Source: an uncultured Bacteroidales bacterium (GTDB taxonomy: Bacteria; Bacteroidota; Bacteroidia; Bacteroidales; Muribaculaceae). Taken from it: a stretch of DNA of 64,000 nucleotides. Under the pieces are notes generated by a model. That model was not told the DNA's origin, made no database searches, and saw only the letters and a program-made list of their open reading frames with translations. Location: NCBI GenBank assembly GCA_902782465.1, contig CACZNH010000004.1, positions 51,733-115,732 of the forward strand, given 5' to 3'. The translations under genes were made by a program, and so were the position numbers. Shown here in pieces: positions 7,787 through 16,236 of this stretch (position 1 is the stretch's first letter; every line of letters starts with the position of its first letter).

Positions 7787-9877
7787 TTAGTTGGCGAGGA
7801 TAATGTCGATGACCGCATTGATGTCAGCGATATTGACGCTGCCGTCGCCGTTCACGTCGCCATTGGGTCGGCTCTTGCCTGAGAGAATCATGTCAATCAG
7901 CATGTTGATGTCGCTGATGTTGACATTGCCGTCGCCGTTCACGTCACCGTTGACGGGCTGAGGTGCCGGAGTGAGGTCCTCAATCATTATCTTGCTTACC
8001 AGGAACATGCCCATGTCGTACTGCGAGTTGCAGCACAGGGCGATAAAGCTGGGGAAGGTATCATAGCCGGTGCCGAAACCGTCGTCCTGGACCGTAAAGG
8101 TGATGCTGTAGTCGCGGAACTCGCCCGGATGCTTCACCTTGAACGACTCGTTGCCCAGAGGCAAGGCGCCATCCAGGTCATAGCCTGTGAACGTGTAGAA
8201 GCGGAAACTCTCTTCGCGGTAGCCGGCGATGTCATCGTTGCTCACGGTGGCGGTAATCTTGTACTCGTGGCCCTCGGTGAACTTGATGGGGGGCGAGATG
8301 ATGAAGTCGAAGGCATACAAGAAGTCATGTTTCTGATAGATGTAGAAGCCCTTGTCGCCACCCTGACCGAACATATTCATGAAGTCGCTGTACCACACAA
8401 AAGGGTACTTGTCGTCGTTGGCGTCGAGCACTGTCCAGTACTGGCCGCTTTCCTCCCATGAGTTGAACGGGGCGACGTAGGGGCATTCCACTGCGGGGCC
8501 GTTCACCAGGTCGTTGGTGGTGGCAGTCTCGCCCGTGCCCTGCTCATTCTTGGCGATAATGCGGTAGCTGTAGCGGGTGAGCTCGTCGATGAGCTTGGTG
8601 TCACTCATGCTGGTTGTGGTGAGATCCTCGGCGATGACCTTGCCGTCATTGACGCGCACCACGTCATACCTGAGCCCCTCGGTGTCAACATGACCGCCGT
8701 GGGTGCCGGTCTCGGGAGCGTCCCACGAGAGGTCGTTCACCATCAGCCGGTCGCGGTTCAGGGTCGCCCTGGCGTTGATGACCGCCGACGGTACATCGTT
8801 GCCAATCCATCCTTCAACAGTGCGCTCCAGACTTGCACCGGCGTCATTCACGGCGACGATGCTAAAGAGATACATGCCAGGCTCGCTGACTGTGACGGCG
8901 TGCCTCATTGCCTCGCCAGGCTGGCAGTCCTCAAGCACGGCTTTTTCACCGGTAACGGTGTTGGTGATTTCGATATTGAGGTTGCCCTGCAGCGGGTTGC
9001 CATTGTAATCGACGGTGGGGTTGCACCACGTCAAGACGGCTTGCAGGTCACCCTCCTCGTCGGGGGTGATGGTTGCCTCGGTCACGCGGTCGGGAGCATT
9101 GCCGTCATTAGGCATATAAGGGATTGTCAGCGCGATGGTGTGCGAGCCGTCGCCGATGTAGCCCACCAGCATGGCGCTGCCCGTCGTGGTGTCGATGGTG
9201 TAGAGCTGCGACTTCTCCTCGCTGTTCCATGCTGCGAGGTAGAGGGTGCCGTCCTTGCGGTCAAACTCCATGCTGTTGAAACTGAACCACGCATTCAGCT
9301 GCACGCCGGTTTCTCCGATTTCGGTCATCTCGCCGGTGGTCTTGTTGACCTTGAACAGGACGGCTTCCTTGCTCAGTACATATAATTGACCGCGTGCATC
9401 GGCAGCGATGGCCTTGATGGAGCGGCCCAGGTCCTCGGCAACACAGGTTATTCTGCCAGTTTCCAGATCCACGATGCTCAGTGCCGACACGCCGTCAACG
9501 GTCTCGCTGTTGGCAATCGAGTACATCGTTTCGGTCGTGTAGTCGTAGGTCATGTCGCAGGGAATGGTGATTTCGCCGAGTTTCCTGATGGTCTCGCTCT
9601 CACCGGTGGCCAGATTCAGGGTATAGAACCAGCTGTAGAAGTCATCGTCGATGCCCATCATGTAGAGTTTTCCCTTGACAGCGGCTCCCGAGCGTGGCTC
9701 GGCCCTGTCATAGGTTCCCAACGTGGTGACACTCGTCGGGGCGTCGGTGTTGAAACTGATCAGTGCTGGTGATGAGGCTGGCGGCATGGTATAACCGTAG
9801 GCCGTTTTCTGCGCCAATGTTGCGATGGGTAAAAGTAACGCAACAGCCAGTAGCGCAAAGTGGGTTCTTGTTCTCAT
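7787..9877 (-). CDS. Multidomain exported protein: propeller, Fn3-like, jelly-roll, dockerin
   Basis: A 696-residue secreted protein with a clear signal peptide (to about residue 22, ...PIATLAQ). Residues about 30-250 repeat short beta-propeller-like units (LYMMGIDDDFYSWFYTLNLATG, LYVLSKEAVLFKVNKTTGEM). Two fibronectin III-like segments follow (about 265-450), then a region starting at ECPYVAPFNSWEESGQYW that resembles cleaved-adhesin/MAM-type jelly rolls (about 460-630). The C-terminus has two dockerin-like loops, GDVNGDGNVNISD and GDVNGDGSVNIAD. Probably a surface-attached or secreted adhesin or binding protein; no catalytic motif was recognised. Confidence 0.75.
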   Translation of the reverse strand: MRTRTHFALLAVALLLPIATLAQKTAYGYTMPPASSPALISFNTDAPTSVTTLGTYDRAEPRSGAAVKGKLYMMGIDDDFYSWFYTLNLATGESETIRKLGEITIPCDMTYDYTTETMYSIANSETVDGVSALSIVDLETGRITCVAEDLGRSIKAIAADARGQLYVLSKEAVLFKVNKTTGEMTEIGETGVQLNAWFSFNSMEFDRKDGTLYLAAWNSEEKSQLYTIDTTTGSAMLVGYIGDGSHTIALTIPYMPNDGNAPDRVTEATITPDEEGDLQAVLTWCNPTVDYNGNPLQGNLNIEITNTVTGEKAVLEDCQPGEAMRHAVTVSEPGMYLFSIVAVNDAGASLERTVEGWIGNDVPSAVINARATLNRDRLMVNDLSWDAPETGTHGGHVDTEGLRYDVVRVNDGKVIAEDLTTTSMSDTKLIDELTRYSYRIIAKNEQGTGETATTNDLVNGPAVECPYVAPFNSWEESGQYWTVLDANDDKYPFVWYSDFMNMFGQGGDKGFYIYQKHDFLYAFDFIISPPIKFTEGHEYKITATVSNDDIAGYREESFRFYTFTGYDLDGALPLGNESFKVKHPGEFRDYSITFTVQDDGFGTGYDTFPSFIALCCNSQYDMGMFLVSKIMIEDLTPAPQPVNGDVNGDGNVNISDINMLIDMILSGKSRPNGDVNGDGSVNIADINAVIDIILAN

Positions 9878-9926
9878 TTTTTGTTTTTAAGATAGTTTAT
9901 AGTGTTATTAACAATATCTGAACGTG

Positions 9927-9989
9927 AATTCCAAACATTAACAACTGCGGGCCAAAATGACTCGCAGTTGGGACTAGACATTTGGAATT
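9927..9989 (-). promoter_or_regulatory. Nested inverted repeats in the leader of the minus-strand gene
   Basis: An outer repeat AATTCCAAA (9927-9935) / TTTGGAATT (9981-9989) encloses an inner repeat AACTGCG (9943-9949) / CGCAGTT (9963-9969). Both lie between the probable promoter (9993-10007, minus) and the start codon at 9877, so the RNA would begin with a two-step hairpin. The rest of 9878-10314 holds the divergent promoters and AT-rich sequence only. Confidence 0.55.
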
Positions 9990-9992
9990 AGG

Positions 9993-10007
9993 TCTGCAAA
10001 GTTCATA
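9993..10007 (-). promoter_or_regulatory. Minus-strand promoter for the 7787-9877 gene
   Basis: Read on the minus strand, TATGAACTTTGCAGACC contains a near-consensus -7 element (GAACTTTG), preceded by a T-run that may act as the -33 element. Confidence 0.5.
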
Positions 10008-10191
10008 AAAAAAGTCCATTCCCACAAGCGTCAAGAGGGCTTTTGTGGTTTATTGTGCAATGCGAAACGCCGATAAATGTTTTTTAACGTAACTTTGGCC
10101 GTCAATGCCTGTTCCTGGTTGTTCCCAAAAGTCCTCTTCCCCCCTTTATAATAGAATTTTTCTCGTTAGTTCCTAATTTTCAAAAGAATAA

Positions 10192-10224
10192 TTTTGCAAT
10201 TTCCAAAAAATGGTATATCTTTGC
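10192..10224 (+). promoter_or_regulatory. Promoter of the first paralogue (10315)
   Basis: TTTTG (10192-10196) and TATCTTTG (10216-10223) are separated by 19 bp, matching the -33/-7 spacing of Bacteroidetes primary sigma promoters. Confidence 0.75.
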
Positions 10225-10314
10225 CGCCGATAAACTGAAGTGGTTTAATTCTGCGATTGATTTCATTTTTTTATTTTATTAACTATAAACTAATCATTAA
10301 TTTTTTTGTTTTTT

Positions 10315-11088
10315 ATGAAGAAGTTTTTCGCTCTTTTTGCAGCTGCTATGATGCTTTCTGCATCTGCAGGTAATGTAACTGTGTTTGATGGAACCTCGAC
10401 CGCTGACGGTACCCCCATTTATGGTTACAACTTTGATAGTGAGGACTACATCACTCAGACTATCATGCCCGAGGCTGAACTCACTGCTCTGGTAGGCAAA
10501 TCGATTACCGCAATGACGTTCTATGTAGCTGGCGAGAATGGTAACACGTTGAACGGTGGTAAGTTGGCTGTCTCAATAGGTATGACTGATCAGACTTCTT
10601 TCCCGTCATGGAACCCCTCGGCTATCGAGGGCTTGACCCATGTTGCTGACATCACGATGACTAGTGGCGAGACCGAAATCGTAGTTAACTTTGATGCTCC
10701 CTTTGTTTATGAGGGTGGTAACCTCGTGATTGAGACCAAGGTTGTTGAGGCTGGCGGATGGGCCAATCTGTACTTCTACGGTGTGGATTATGACGTTTAC
10801 AATGTGCTGCACATGCGCTATGCAACCAGCGTTGACAATTTCTTGCCCAAGACCACCTTTACCTATGAGGGTGGTGGCGAGGAGCCCCAGATCGAGCGTG
10901 GTGATGTTGACCAGGATGGCCTGATTGGTATCGGCGACGTAACCTCTCTGATTGACTACCTCCTGAATGGTGCAGCTCCTGGCGTTACTGCAGAGTCTGC
11001 TGACTGTGACCTGGATGGTAATCCCAGCATCGGCGACGTTACCGCTATTATTGACTACCTCCTGAATGGTGTTTGGCCTGCTAAGTAA
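10315..11088 (+). CDS. Secreted beta-domain protein with dockerin-like tail (paralogue 1)
   Basis: A 257-residue exported protein of unrecognised function. After the signal peptide (to about residue 19) there is a single domain of about 170 residues with the family pattern VFDG..., a TQTIMPEAEL-like segment, ITAMTFYVAG, GGKLAVSIG, a VNFDAPFVYEGGNLVIET strand pair and FLPKTTFTY at its end. Two dockerin-like loops (GDVDQDGLIGIGD, CDLDGNPSIGD) follow. ATG 10315 was chosen over an in-frame TTG nine bases upstream because it starts a normal signal peptide. It is the first of four tandem paralogues. Confidence 0.8.
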   Translation: MKKFFALFAAAMMLSASAGNVTVFDGTSTADGTPIYGYNFDSEDYITQTIMPEAELTALVGKSITAMTFYVAGENGNTLNGGKLAVSIGMTDQTSFPSWNPSAIEGLTHVADITMTSGETEIVVNFDAPFVYEGGNLVIETKVVEAGGWANLYFYGVDYDVYNVLHMRYATSVDNFLPKTTFTYEGGGEEPQIERGDVDQDGLIGIGDVTSLIDYLLNGAAPGVTAESADCDLDGNPSIGDVTAIIDYLLNGVWPAK

Positions 11089-11128
11089 TTCGCATGTGCC
11101 AATTCCATAGAAAAGAAATTTAAGTTGT

Positions 11129-11169
11129 CACAGACGCCCGCAAACGTAGGCGTCTGTGCTTCTTTTTTT
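11129..11169 (+). terminator. Terminator after paralogue 1
   Basis: A perfect 10-bp stem CACAGACGCC/GGCGTCTGTG is followed by CTTCTTTTTTT. Confidence 0.92.
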
Positions 11170-11220
11170 ATACACTATTATAACCGATTAGCCTGAGTTC
11201 GGGTGATACCACAGACAGGA

Positions 11221-11253
11221 TTTTGCCATTTCGTTTTTTTATTGTATCTTTGC
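11221..11253 (+). promoter_or_regulatory. Promoter of paralogue 2 (11411)
   Basis: TTTTG (11221-11225) and TATCTTTG (11245-11252) lie 19 bp apart. The start codon is about 150 nt further on, leaving a long leader. Confidence 0.78.
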
Positions 11254-11270
11254 GTTACGAATTAGGCATA

Positions 11271-11325
11271 GAATCGGTCGAAACCGTCAAAGTGTGATAC
11301 TCTGGCTTTCCCGACCGTTCGATTC
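11271..11325 (+). promoter_or_regulatory. Structured leader of paralogue 2
   Basis: GAATCGGTCG (11271-11280) can pair with CGACCG (11312-11317) and CGATTC (11320-11325), leaving a two-base bulge. It sits in the 150-nt untranslated leader. No known riboswitch class was recognised. Confidence 0.4.
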
Positions 11326-11410
11326 CCTGCCATGGGCCCCAGAAGCGGATTACGATAATTGCCTGTCGTCAAAACAGTATTATTAACTAAACCATTTCAT
11401 TATTATCATC

Positions 11411-13000
11411 ATGATTAAAACCAGAAGCATTAGGATTCTTGCGGCAGTACTGCTCGTTGCAGGCTTTACCGTTCCCGTGACCCATGCCAACAACCAGTTG
11501 ACTGTTGCCGATGGCTCGGACCTGAGCTACAGCTCGCCCATCAACTTCGTTTGGGTCGATACCCAGGGAATAAGGACACAAGTACTTTACCCCGCCGAAG
11601 AACTCTCCGATATGCGGGACGAGCCTATCAATTCAGTAACCTTCTATATCTCCGGCGGCTGCGGTACCAGTGGCGGCAGATTGCGCGTGTCGGTGGGAGA
11701 GACCGAACAAACGTCCCTTGGACCATACGTTTCAGCCTTGACACAGGTGGCCACCATCTCGCTCACCCAGGGCGTCACCGAATTGACCATCAACTTTGAC
11801 AACCCCTATCTGTATCACGGCAGCAATCTCGTCATTGAAACGGTTGTCGAGGAAGAAACCGAATATTGCGAGTCGCACTTTTATGGAACCCGCACTTCGT
11901 TCTTTGCCACAATTACCCGCAATGAGATTGAGCGTTTCATGCCCAAGGCTACCTTTGACTATGGCACTAACGAAGACTATGCCGCCAAGGTGTATCCCTA
12001 TGCCTTGGATTTCAATACCATACGTGCCGGCAAGGTCGATGCGCAGACCCTAGTCCTCAAGAATATCGGACAGTTGCCCTTCACGCCCACATTCAGCGTC
12101 ACCTCTCCCTATATCATCGCGTCACCGCCGAAAACCCTTGTGTCCGGAGCGTCGATGGAGGTGTATGTGCATTTTGTCCCCGAGGTGATGGGTTACTACC
12201 CTGGCACGCTCACCATCGATTGCGGCGCTGCGGGTGAGTTTGAGATACCTCTTCACGGAACGGCCCTCAGGACTGCCGATTACCTGACCGTGTGTGAGTC
12301 AGACGACTACACCACTTATCTGCCGCTGGATGGCCTGTACATGAACATGATTGGCACTGAGGGGCAGATGATCTATCCTGCCGCAATGCTCACGGCGATG
12401 CAAGGCAGCGAAATCCTGGCGATTGACTTCCATGCCAAGAGGTTGCGCATGAACAATGGCGAGATTACCATGTCGCTCAAGGTGACCGACAACGATGGCT
12501 TTGCCGACAGGCCCGTGCTCGAGACGGGGCTGACGCCGGTGGCTGTGACTACACCTGTCAAAGGGGAGACGATGCTCTCGTTCATGCTCGATGAGCCGTT
12601 TGTGTATAATGGCGGTAATCTGCTCATTGATGTCAAGGTGACGGTGGCTGGCGACAAGATTTACAACATGTCAAGCTTCTACGGTACCCCCATGGACTAT
12701 AATGCCAGCATGGACGTCTATACCGATGATTGTGTCAACTACTGGAAAGAAGCTGTCCCCTTCCTGCCGATGGTAACTTTCTCCTATAGCCAGCAGGAGC
12801 AACCTCAGCAGCTGCGTGGTGATGTGGATGGTGACTGCCAGGTGAATATCAGCGATATCTCGGCACTCATCGACTATCTGCTCAACAACGACGAGACAGG
12901 TGTCAATCCTCAGTCCACCGATGTGGATCTGGATGGCACGACGACCATCAGCGATATCTCGTCCTTGATTGATTACCTGCTTAACGGTGTCTGGAGCTGA
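11411..13000 (+). CDS. Secreted two-domain protein with ASH-like spacer and dockerin-like tail (paralogue 2)
   Basis: A 529-residue exported protein of the same family as its neighbours but with the domain duplicated. The signal peptide ends near residue 26 (...VTHANN). Copy one spans about 30-180 (ends MPKATFDYG). A roughly 90-residue segment starting at AKVYPYALDFNTIRAGKVDA has the pattern of ASPM-SPD2-Hydin or choice-of-anchor beta-sandwich domains (LKNIGQLPFTP, ASMEVYVHFVPEVMGYYPG). Copy two runs about 290-465 (ends LPMVTFSY). Two dockerin-like loops (GDVDGDCQVNISD, VDLDGTTTISD) close the protein. Function unknown; surface or extracellular location likely. Confidence 0.78.
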   Translation: MIKTRSIRILAAVLLVAGFTVPVTHANNQLTVADGSDLSYSSPINFVWVDTQGIRTQVLYPAEELSDMRDEPINSVTFYISGGCGTSGGRLRVSVGETEQTSLGPYVSALTQVATISLTQGVTELTINFDNPYLYHGSNLVIETVVEEETEYCESHFYGTRTSFFATITRNEIERFMPKATFDYGTNEDYAAKVYPYALDFNTIRAGKVDAQTLVLKNIGQLPFTPTFSVTSPYIIASPPKTLVSGASMEVYVHFVPEVMGYYPGTLTIDCGAAGEFEIPLHGTALRTADYLTVCESDDYTTYLPLDGLYMNMIGTEGQMIYPAAMLTAMQGSEILAIDFHAKRLRMNNGEITMSLKVTDNDGFADRPVLETGLTPVAVTTPVKGETMLSFMLDEPFVYNGGNLLIDVKVTVAGDKIYNMSSFYGTPMDYNASMDVYTDDCVNYWKEAVPFLPMVTFSYSQQEQPQQLRGDVDGDCQVNISDISALIDYLLNNDETGVNPQSTDVDLDGTTTISDISSLIDYLLNGVWS

Positions 13001-13016
13001 TATTACTGAAAAATGA

Positions 13017-13066
13017 CGGGATTCCTCTTGAAAACGATGTGTTTTTGGGAGGAATTCCGCTTTTTA
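13017..13066 (+). terminator. Terminator after paralogue 2
   Basis: CGGGATTCCTC pairs with GAGGAATTCCG (one G-T wobble) across a 21-base loop, followed by CTTTTTA. Confidence 0.75.
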
Positions 13067-13088
13067 GTGGAAAAATAGAATAGAATAG

Positions 13089-13118
13089 TTGGCGATTATT
13101 CTTTTTTTGTATTTTTGT
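13089..13118 (+). promoter_or_regulatory. Promoter of paralogue 3 (13170)
   Basis: TATTTTTG at 13110-13117 as the -7 element with TTGG at 13089-13092 as a probable -33 element. Confidence 0.6.
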
Positions 13119-13169
13119 GGTCAACAATGCGAACGATCATTTTGTTTTACCTTTTAAATATTTACACGT

Positions 13170-14162
13170 ATGAAGAAATTCTTTACTCTTATCGCTGTGG
13201 CCGTAATGGCGCTCGCTGCCCAGGCTGACGTGTTGACCGTGTGTGACGGCAATAACGAAAGTACAAATATGCCCATCTCAGGCTTCAACTATGACCTCAG
13301 GAACACAACGAGCCAGATGATTTATCCCGGTGATAAACTCACCCAGATGTGTGGTGGCAAAATCACCGAGGTGAGATTCTATGCTACCGCTGGCTTCCAA
13401 CTGGGAACGAACAACATTCAGCTCTCCTTCCTGGAGCTTCAGCAGCTTGCCTTTGACAATGGTGCAAAGGTGGATGGTGCTGAAATTGTAGCCTACGGTA
13501 ATACTCCTGCTGGTGAGACCGAGCTGGTATTCACCCTCAACGAACCCTACGAGTACACTGGTGACAATCTGCTCATCGAGACGGTGCTCATTACTCCTGG
13601 CACCTTCCACACCACTAAATGGTATGGAATGAATCCCGGTTATATGGCCAGTTACTACCAGTATCAGTTCAACTGGGGTTCTCCGTTCACCTATACTGAG
13701 GACTTCCTGCCCAAGGTGACCTTCACCTATGAGCCTGCCGCTCCTGCTCAGACAAAAACTCCCCTGTCTGCAACATGGACGGGTGTTGATGGCGACCACA
13801 CCCAGTATGTGATGTTCGATGCTTCAGAGGATGACTGTGTGCTCGAGTATCGCTACAAGTACAATGACGGTGAGTGGACCGAATGGATGCCTTACGATGA
13901 CGTTCTGGCGTTTACCGAGGATGGTGTTTATGAGGTTGAATGCCGTGCCCAGGCTCCTGGCAAGGAGTGGTCTGAGCCCGCTTATGAGACTTTTGAGATT
14001 ACACCACGCACCGCAATCAATGAACTTAACGGTAACAAGGCTGTTGCCAGCGTCCGCTACTACAACGCAGCAGGTCAGGAGATAGCCCAGCCCAACGGAT
14101 TGACTATCGTTGTGACTACCTTTGCTGATGGCTCTAAGACCGCTGCCAAGGTGATGAAGTAA
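13170..14162 (+). CDS. Secreted beta-domain protein with T9SS-like C-terminal tail (paralogue 3)
   Basis: A 330-residue exported protein. The signal peptide ends at about residue 19 (...LAAQAD) and one copy of the family domain follows (VCDGNNESTNMPISGF to FLPKVTFTY, about 20-190). A fibronectin-like segment (about 200-280) follows. Unlike its three paralogues it has no dockerin-like repeat. The last 45 residues instead read ASVRYYNAAGQEIAQP...GLTIVVTTFADGS...AAKVMK, the pattern of Bacteroidales type IX secretion (type A) sorting tails. The stop codon directly precedes a heptamer array. Confidence 0.78.
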   Translation: MKKFFTLIAVAVMALAAQADVLTVCDGNNESTNMPISGFNYDLRNTTSQMIYPGDKLTQMCGGKITEVRFYATAGFQLGTNNIQLSFLELQQLAFDNGAKVDGAEIVAYGNTPAGETELVFTLNEPYEYTGDNLLIETVLITPGTFHTTKWYGMNPGYMASYYQYQFNWGSPFTYTEDFLPKVTFTYEPAAPAQTKTPLSATWTGVDGDHTQYVMFDASEDDCVLEYRYKYNDGEWTEWMPYDDVLAFTEDGVYEVECRAQAPGKEWSEPAYETFEITPRTAINELNGNKAVASVRYYNAAGQEIAQPNGLTIVVTTFADGSKTAAKVMK

Positions 14163-14196
14163 TTTAGGCATTAGGCTTTAGGCATTAGGCTTTAGC
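14163..14196 (+). repeat. Heptamer array 1 (TTAGGCA/TTAGGCT)
   Basis: Four alternating 7-bp units (TTAGGCA, TTAGGCT, TTAGGCA, TTAGGCT) plus a partial unit start at the base after the stop codon of 13170-14162. The units fit NNNTTAG. A terminator hairpin follows 20 bp later. Confidence 0.9.
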
Positions 14197-14215
14197 TTAT
14201 AGACGATTGATAGGC

Positions 14216-14249
14216 AAGGCGACTCGATATTCGGGTTGCCTTGTTTTTT
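14216..14249 (+). terminator. Terminator after paralogue 3
   Basis: AAGGCGACTCG pairs with CGGGTTGCCTT using two G-T pairs, followed by GTTTTTT. Confidence 0.75.
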
Positions 14250-14256
14250 ATGTATA

Positions 14257-14291
14257 TTTTTGCAAGAACGGTTTTTGGGCAGTACCTTTGC
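14257..14291 (+). promoter_or_regulatory. Promoter of paralogue 4 (14343)
   Basis: TTTTTG (14257-14262) and TACCTTTG (14283-14290) are 20 bp apart. The position of this promoter shows that the longer upstream in-frame extension (from 14241) is not translated. Confidence 0.75.
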
Positions 14292-14342
14292 GGCCTAATT
14301 GGATATAATAGATTTAAAAGAATTATCATTAACAGAAACACA

Positions 14343-15953
14343 ATGAAAAGAATTTTTACAGTATCTATGGCTATCGTGCTGGCTATGTTAATGGGCACGA
14401 CGATGTTGCATGCCGCAAGTCTTACCGTGTTTGACGGCAATCAGGTATCACCTTATGTGCCCCTGCCCACCGCTGCCTATAATGAGGGCGGCACCAGGGG
14501 TCAAGTTATTTTCCCTGCCGAAGCACTCCAGGACATGGTGGGGCAGCCCATCAACGGCTTTACCATGTATATCAATGACGAGGGTTGCAAGATGAACGGC
14601 GGCACGATGCGCGTGTCGGTGAAAGAGGTTGAGAACACTGCATTCTCCACCAAGACGTTTGTCAACGGCCTGACGACTGTTGCCCGTGTTGGGATGACTG
14701 CCGATCAGCATGAGGTTGACATCATTTTTGATGCCCCCTTTGATTATGAGGGTGGCAACCTGCTCATTGATTTTTATGTTCAGATGGCTGGTGAGTCGGG
14801 TGCTTACAATTTCACCTACTTCTATGGCCTTTTCCAGCAGAGCCACACTGCATTGACCACCGGCGACGAGGGTAACGAATATCGTGAGTTTATCCCCAAG
14901 ACCACGTTCTACTATGGTGACCTGGAACCTGTTGCAGCGCTTGTGAATCCTCGTGATGTGACTTTCAACACCATTAGGGTCGGTGAACGCGATGAGAAGA
15001 TGATTTCTCTCACCAATACCGGTTTGAATGCTTTCACTCCTGTTGTAACTGTCAACGCCCCCTTTAGCGCAACTGTGTCACAGGCTACCGTGCAACCTGG
15101 TGAGACGGCTGAAATCATTGTCGCCTTTGAGCCTGCTGCTCCTGGCCTGTACGAGGCCACACTGCAGGTGGACTGCGGCTATGATGTTGTCCTTGAGGTG
15201 CCCATGACTGCCGAGGCCCTTCAGAACGGTACTGAACTCGTTGTTGCCGAGGGTGGCGCTACCAACCAGTATCTGCCCTTCAACGGTATCTATACTGACG
15301 ACGAGAATACCATTGGTCAGATGATTTATCCCGCTTCGATGCTGACTGACATGCAGGGTAAGAACCTGGTAGCTCTCTCATTCTTTACCAGCAGCACCAT
15401 TAATCTGAGGAATGTCGCACTCGAACTCTCGCTGATGAACACCGATCAGGATGAGTTTGCAAGCGCTACTCCTATTACGGGCATGACCACCGTGGCAACC
15501 ACTGATGTTGTCAGGGGCGAGACGATGATTACCTTCGAGTTTGACCAGCCCTTTGAGTACGCTGGCGACAACCTCACCGTTCAGGTTAAGGTTGTGAAGA
15601 AGAGTGCTGTGACTACTGCAACCACCTTCTTCCTGGGTGTGAACACCGAGAATTATGCCGGCCTCTCATGCTACAAGAGCTGGAGCGGTGACAAGAAGGA
15701 ACGCCAGAAATTCCTCCCCAAGGCTGCTTTCCTGTATCAGGACGCTCCCGCCTTTGAGCGCGGCGATGTGGACAAGGACGGTCAGGTTGGTATCGGTGAT
15801 GTGACCTCACTGATTGACTATATCCTGAATGGTATGGCTCCTGGTGTTGACGATGATTCTGCCGACTGTGATTTGGACGGCGCTGTCAGCATCGGTGACG
15901 TGACCTCGTTGATTGACTATGTCTTGAACGGGGTTTGGCCGATGCCGCTCTGA
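14343..15953 (+). CDS. Secreted two-domain protein with ASH-like spacer and dockerin-like tail (paralogue 4)
   Basis: A 536-residue exported protein with the same build as paralogue 2: signal peptide to about residue 22 (...LHAAS), domain copy one (VFDGNQVSPYVPL to FIPKTTFYYG), an ASH-like spacer (VNPRDVTFNTIRVGERDEK..., VTVNAPFSATVS, ETAEIIVAFEPAAPG), domain copy two (VVAEGGATNQYLPF to FLPKAAFLY) and two dockerin-like loops (GDVDKDGQVGIGD, CDLDGAVSIGD). The start at 14343 gives a proper signal peptide and lies downstream of the promoter. The dockerin tail is closest to that of paralogue 1 (both contain IGDVTSLIDY and end LNGVWP). Function unknown. Confidence 0.8.
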   Translation: MKRIFTVSMAIVLAMLMGTTMLHAASLTVFDGNQVSPYVPLPTAAYNEGGTRGQVIFPAEALQDMVGQPINGFTMYINDEGCKMNGGTMRVSVKEVENTAFSTKTFVNGLTTVARVGMTADQHEVDIIFDAPFDYEGGNLLIDFYVQMAGESGAYNFTYFYGLFQQSHTALTTGDEGNEYREFIPKTTFYYGDLEPVAALVNPRDVTFNTIRVGERDEKMISLTNTGLNAFTPVVTVNAPFSATVSQATVQPGETAEIIVAFEPAAPGLYEATLQVDCGYDVVLEVPMTAEALQNGTELVVAEGGATNQYLPFNGIYTDDENTIGQMIYPASMLTDMQGKNLVALSFFTSSTINLRNVALELSLMNTDQDEFASATPITGMTTVATTDVVRGETMITFEFDQPFEYAGDNLTVQVKVVKKSAVTTATTFFLGVNTENYAGLSCYKSWSGDKKERQKFLPKAAFLYQDAPAFERGDVDKDGQVGIGDVTSLIDYILNGMAPGVDDDSADCDLDGAVSIGDVTSLIDYVLNGVWPMPL

Positions 15954-15994
15954 TGACGTAATTCGTCCATCAGTGACAAAACTCATAGATGATT

Positions 15995-16036
15995 GTTGCC
16001 TGTCGAGCATGTGCTTGATGGGCAACAACTTTTTTT
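15995..16036 (+). terminator. Terminator after paralogue 4
   Basis: A stem of about 15 bp with G-T wobbles, GTTGCCTGTCGAGCA against TGCTTGATGGGCAAC, is followed by AACTTTTTTT. Confidence 0.85.
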
Positions 16037-16195
16037 ATCGTCATAAAGCATTAATAGATAACTTTTTATTGTGTAATATTTTGGAATAGTTTTCCAAATT
16101 ATTTTTTAATGCATTGATTATTAGATGATTAATTTTTGAATCAGTCCAAAAAGTTTTCCAAAATATTTTTTTTGATATTTTTTTTAACTAAAGAG

Positions 16196-16227
16196 TTTGA
16201 CGTTTCAACGGAGTGTATTAACTTTGC
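16196..16227 (+). promoter_or_regulatory. Promoter of nrdD
   Basis: TTTG (16196-16199) and TAACTTTG (16219-16226) have the 19-bp spacing of Bacteroidetes promoters. The preceding 16037-16195 is AT-rich and holds two TTTTCCAAA motifs and no gene. Confidence 0.78.
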
Positions 16228-16236
16228 AGGCGCAAA

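Noticed and set aside
14241-14342. N-terminal extension of paralogue 4
   Set aside because: It overlaps the terminator of the previous gene and the promoter of this one; ATG 14343 begins a normal signal peptide.
16196-16208. FNR/CRP-type site (TTGACGTTTCAA) at the nrdD promoter
   Set aside because: The half-sites are two bases too close for the TTGAT-N4-ATCAA consensus, and the motif overlaps the -33 element, which explains part of it.
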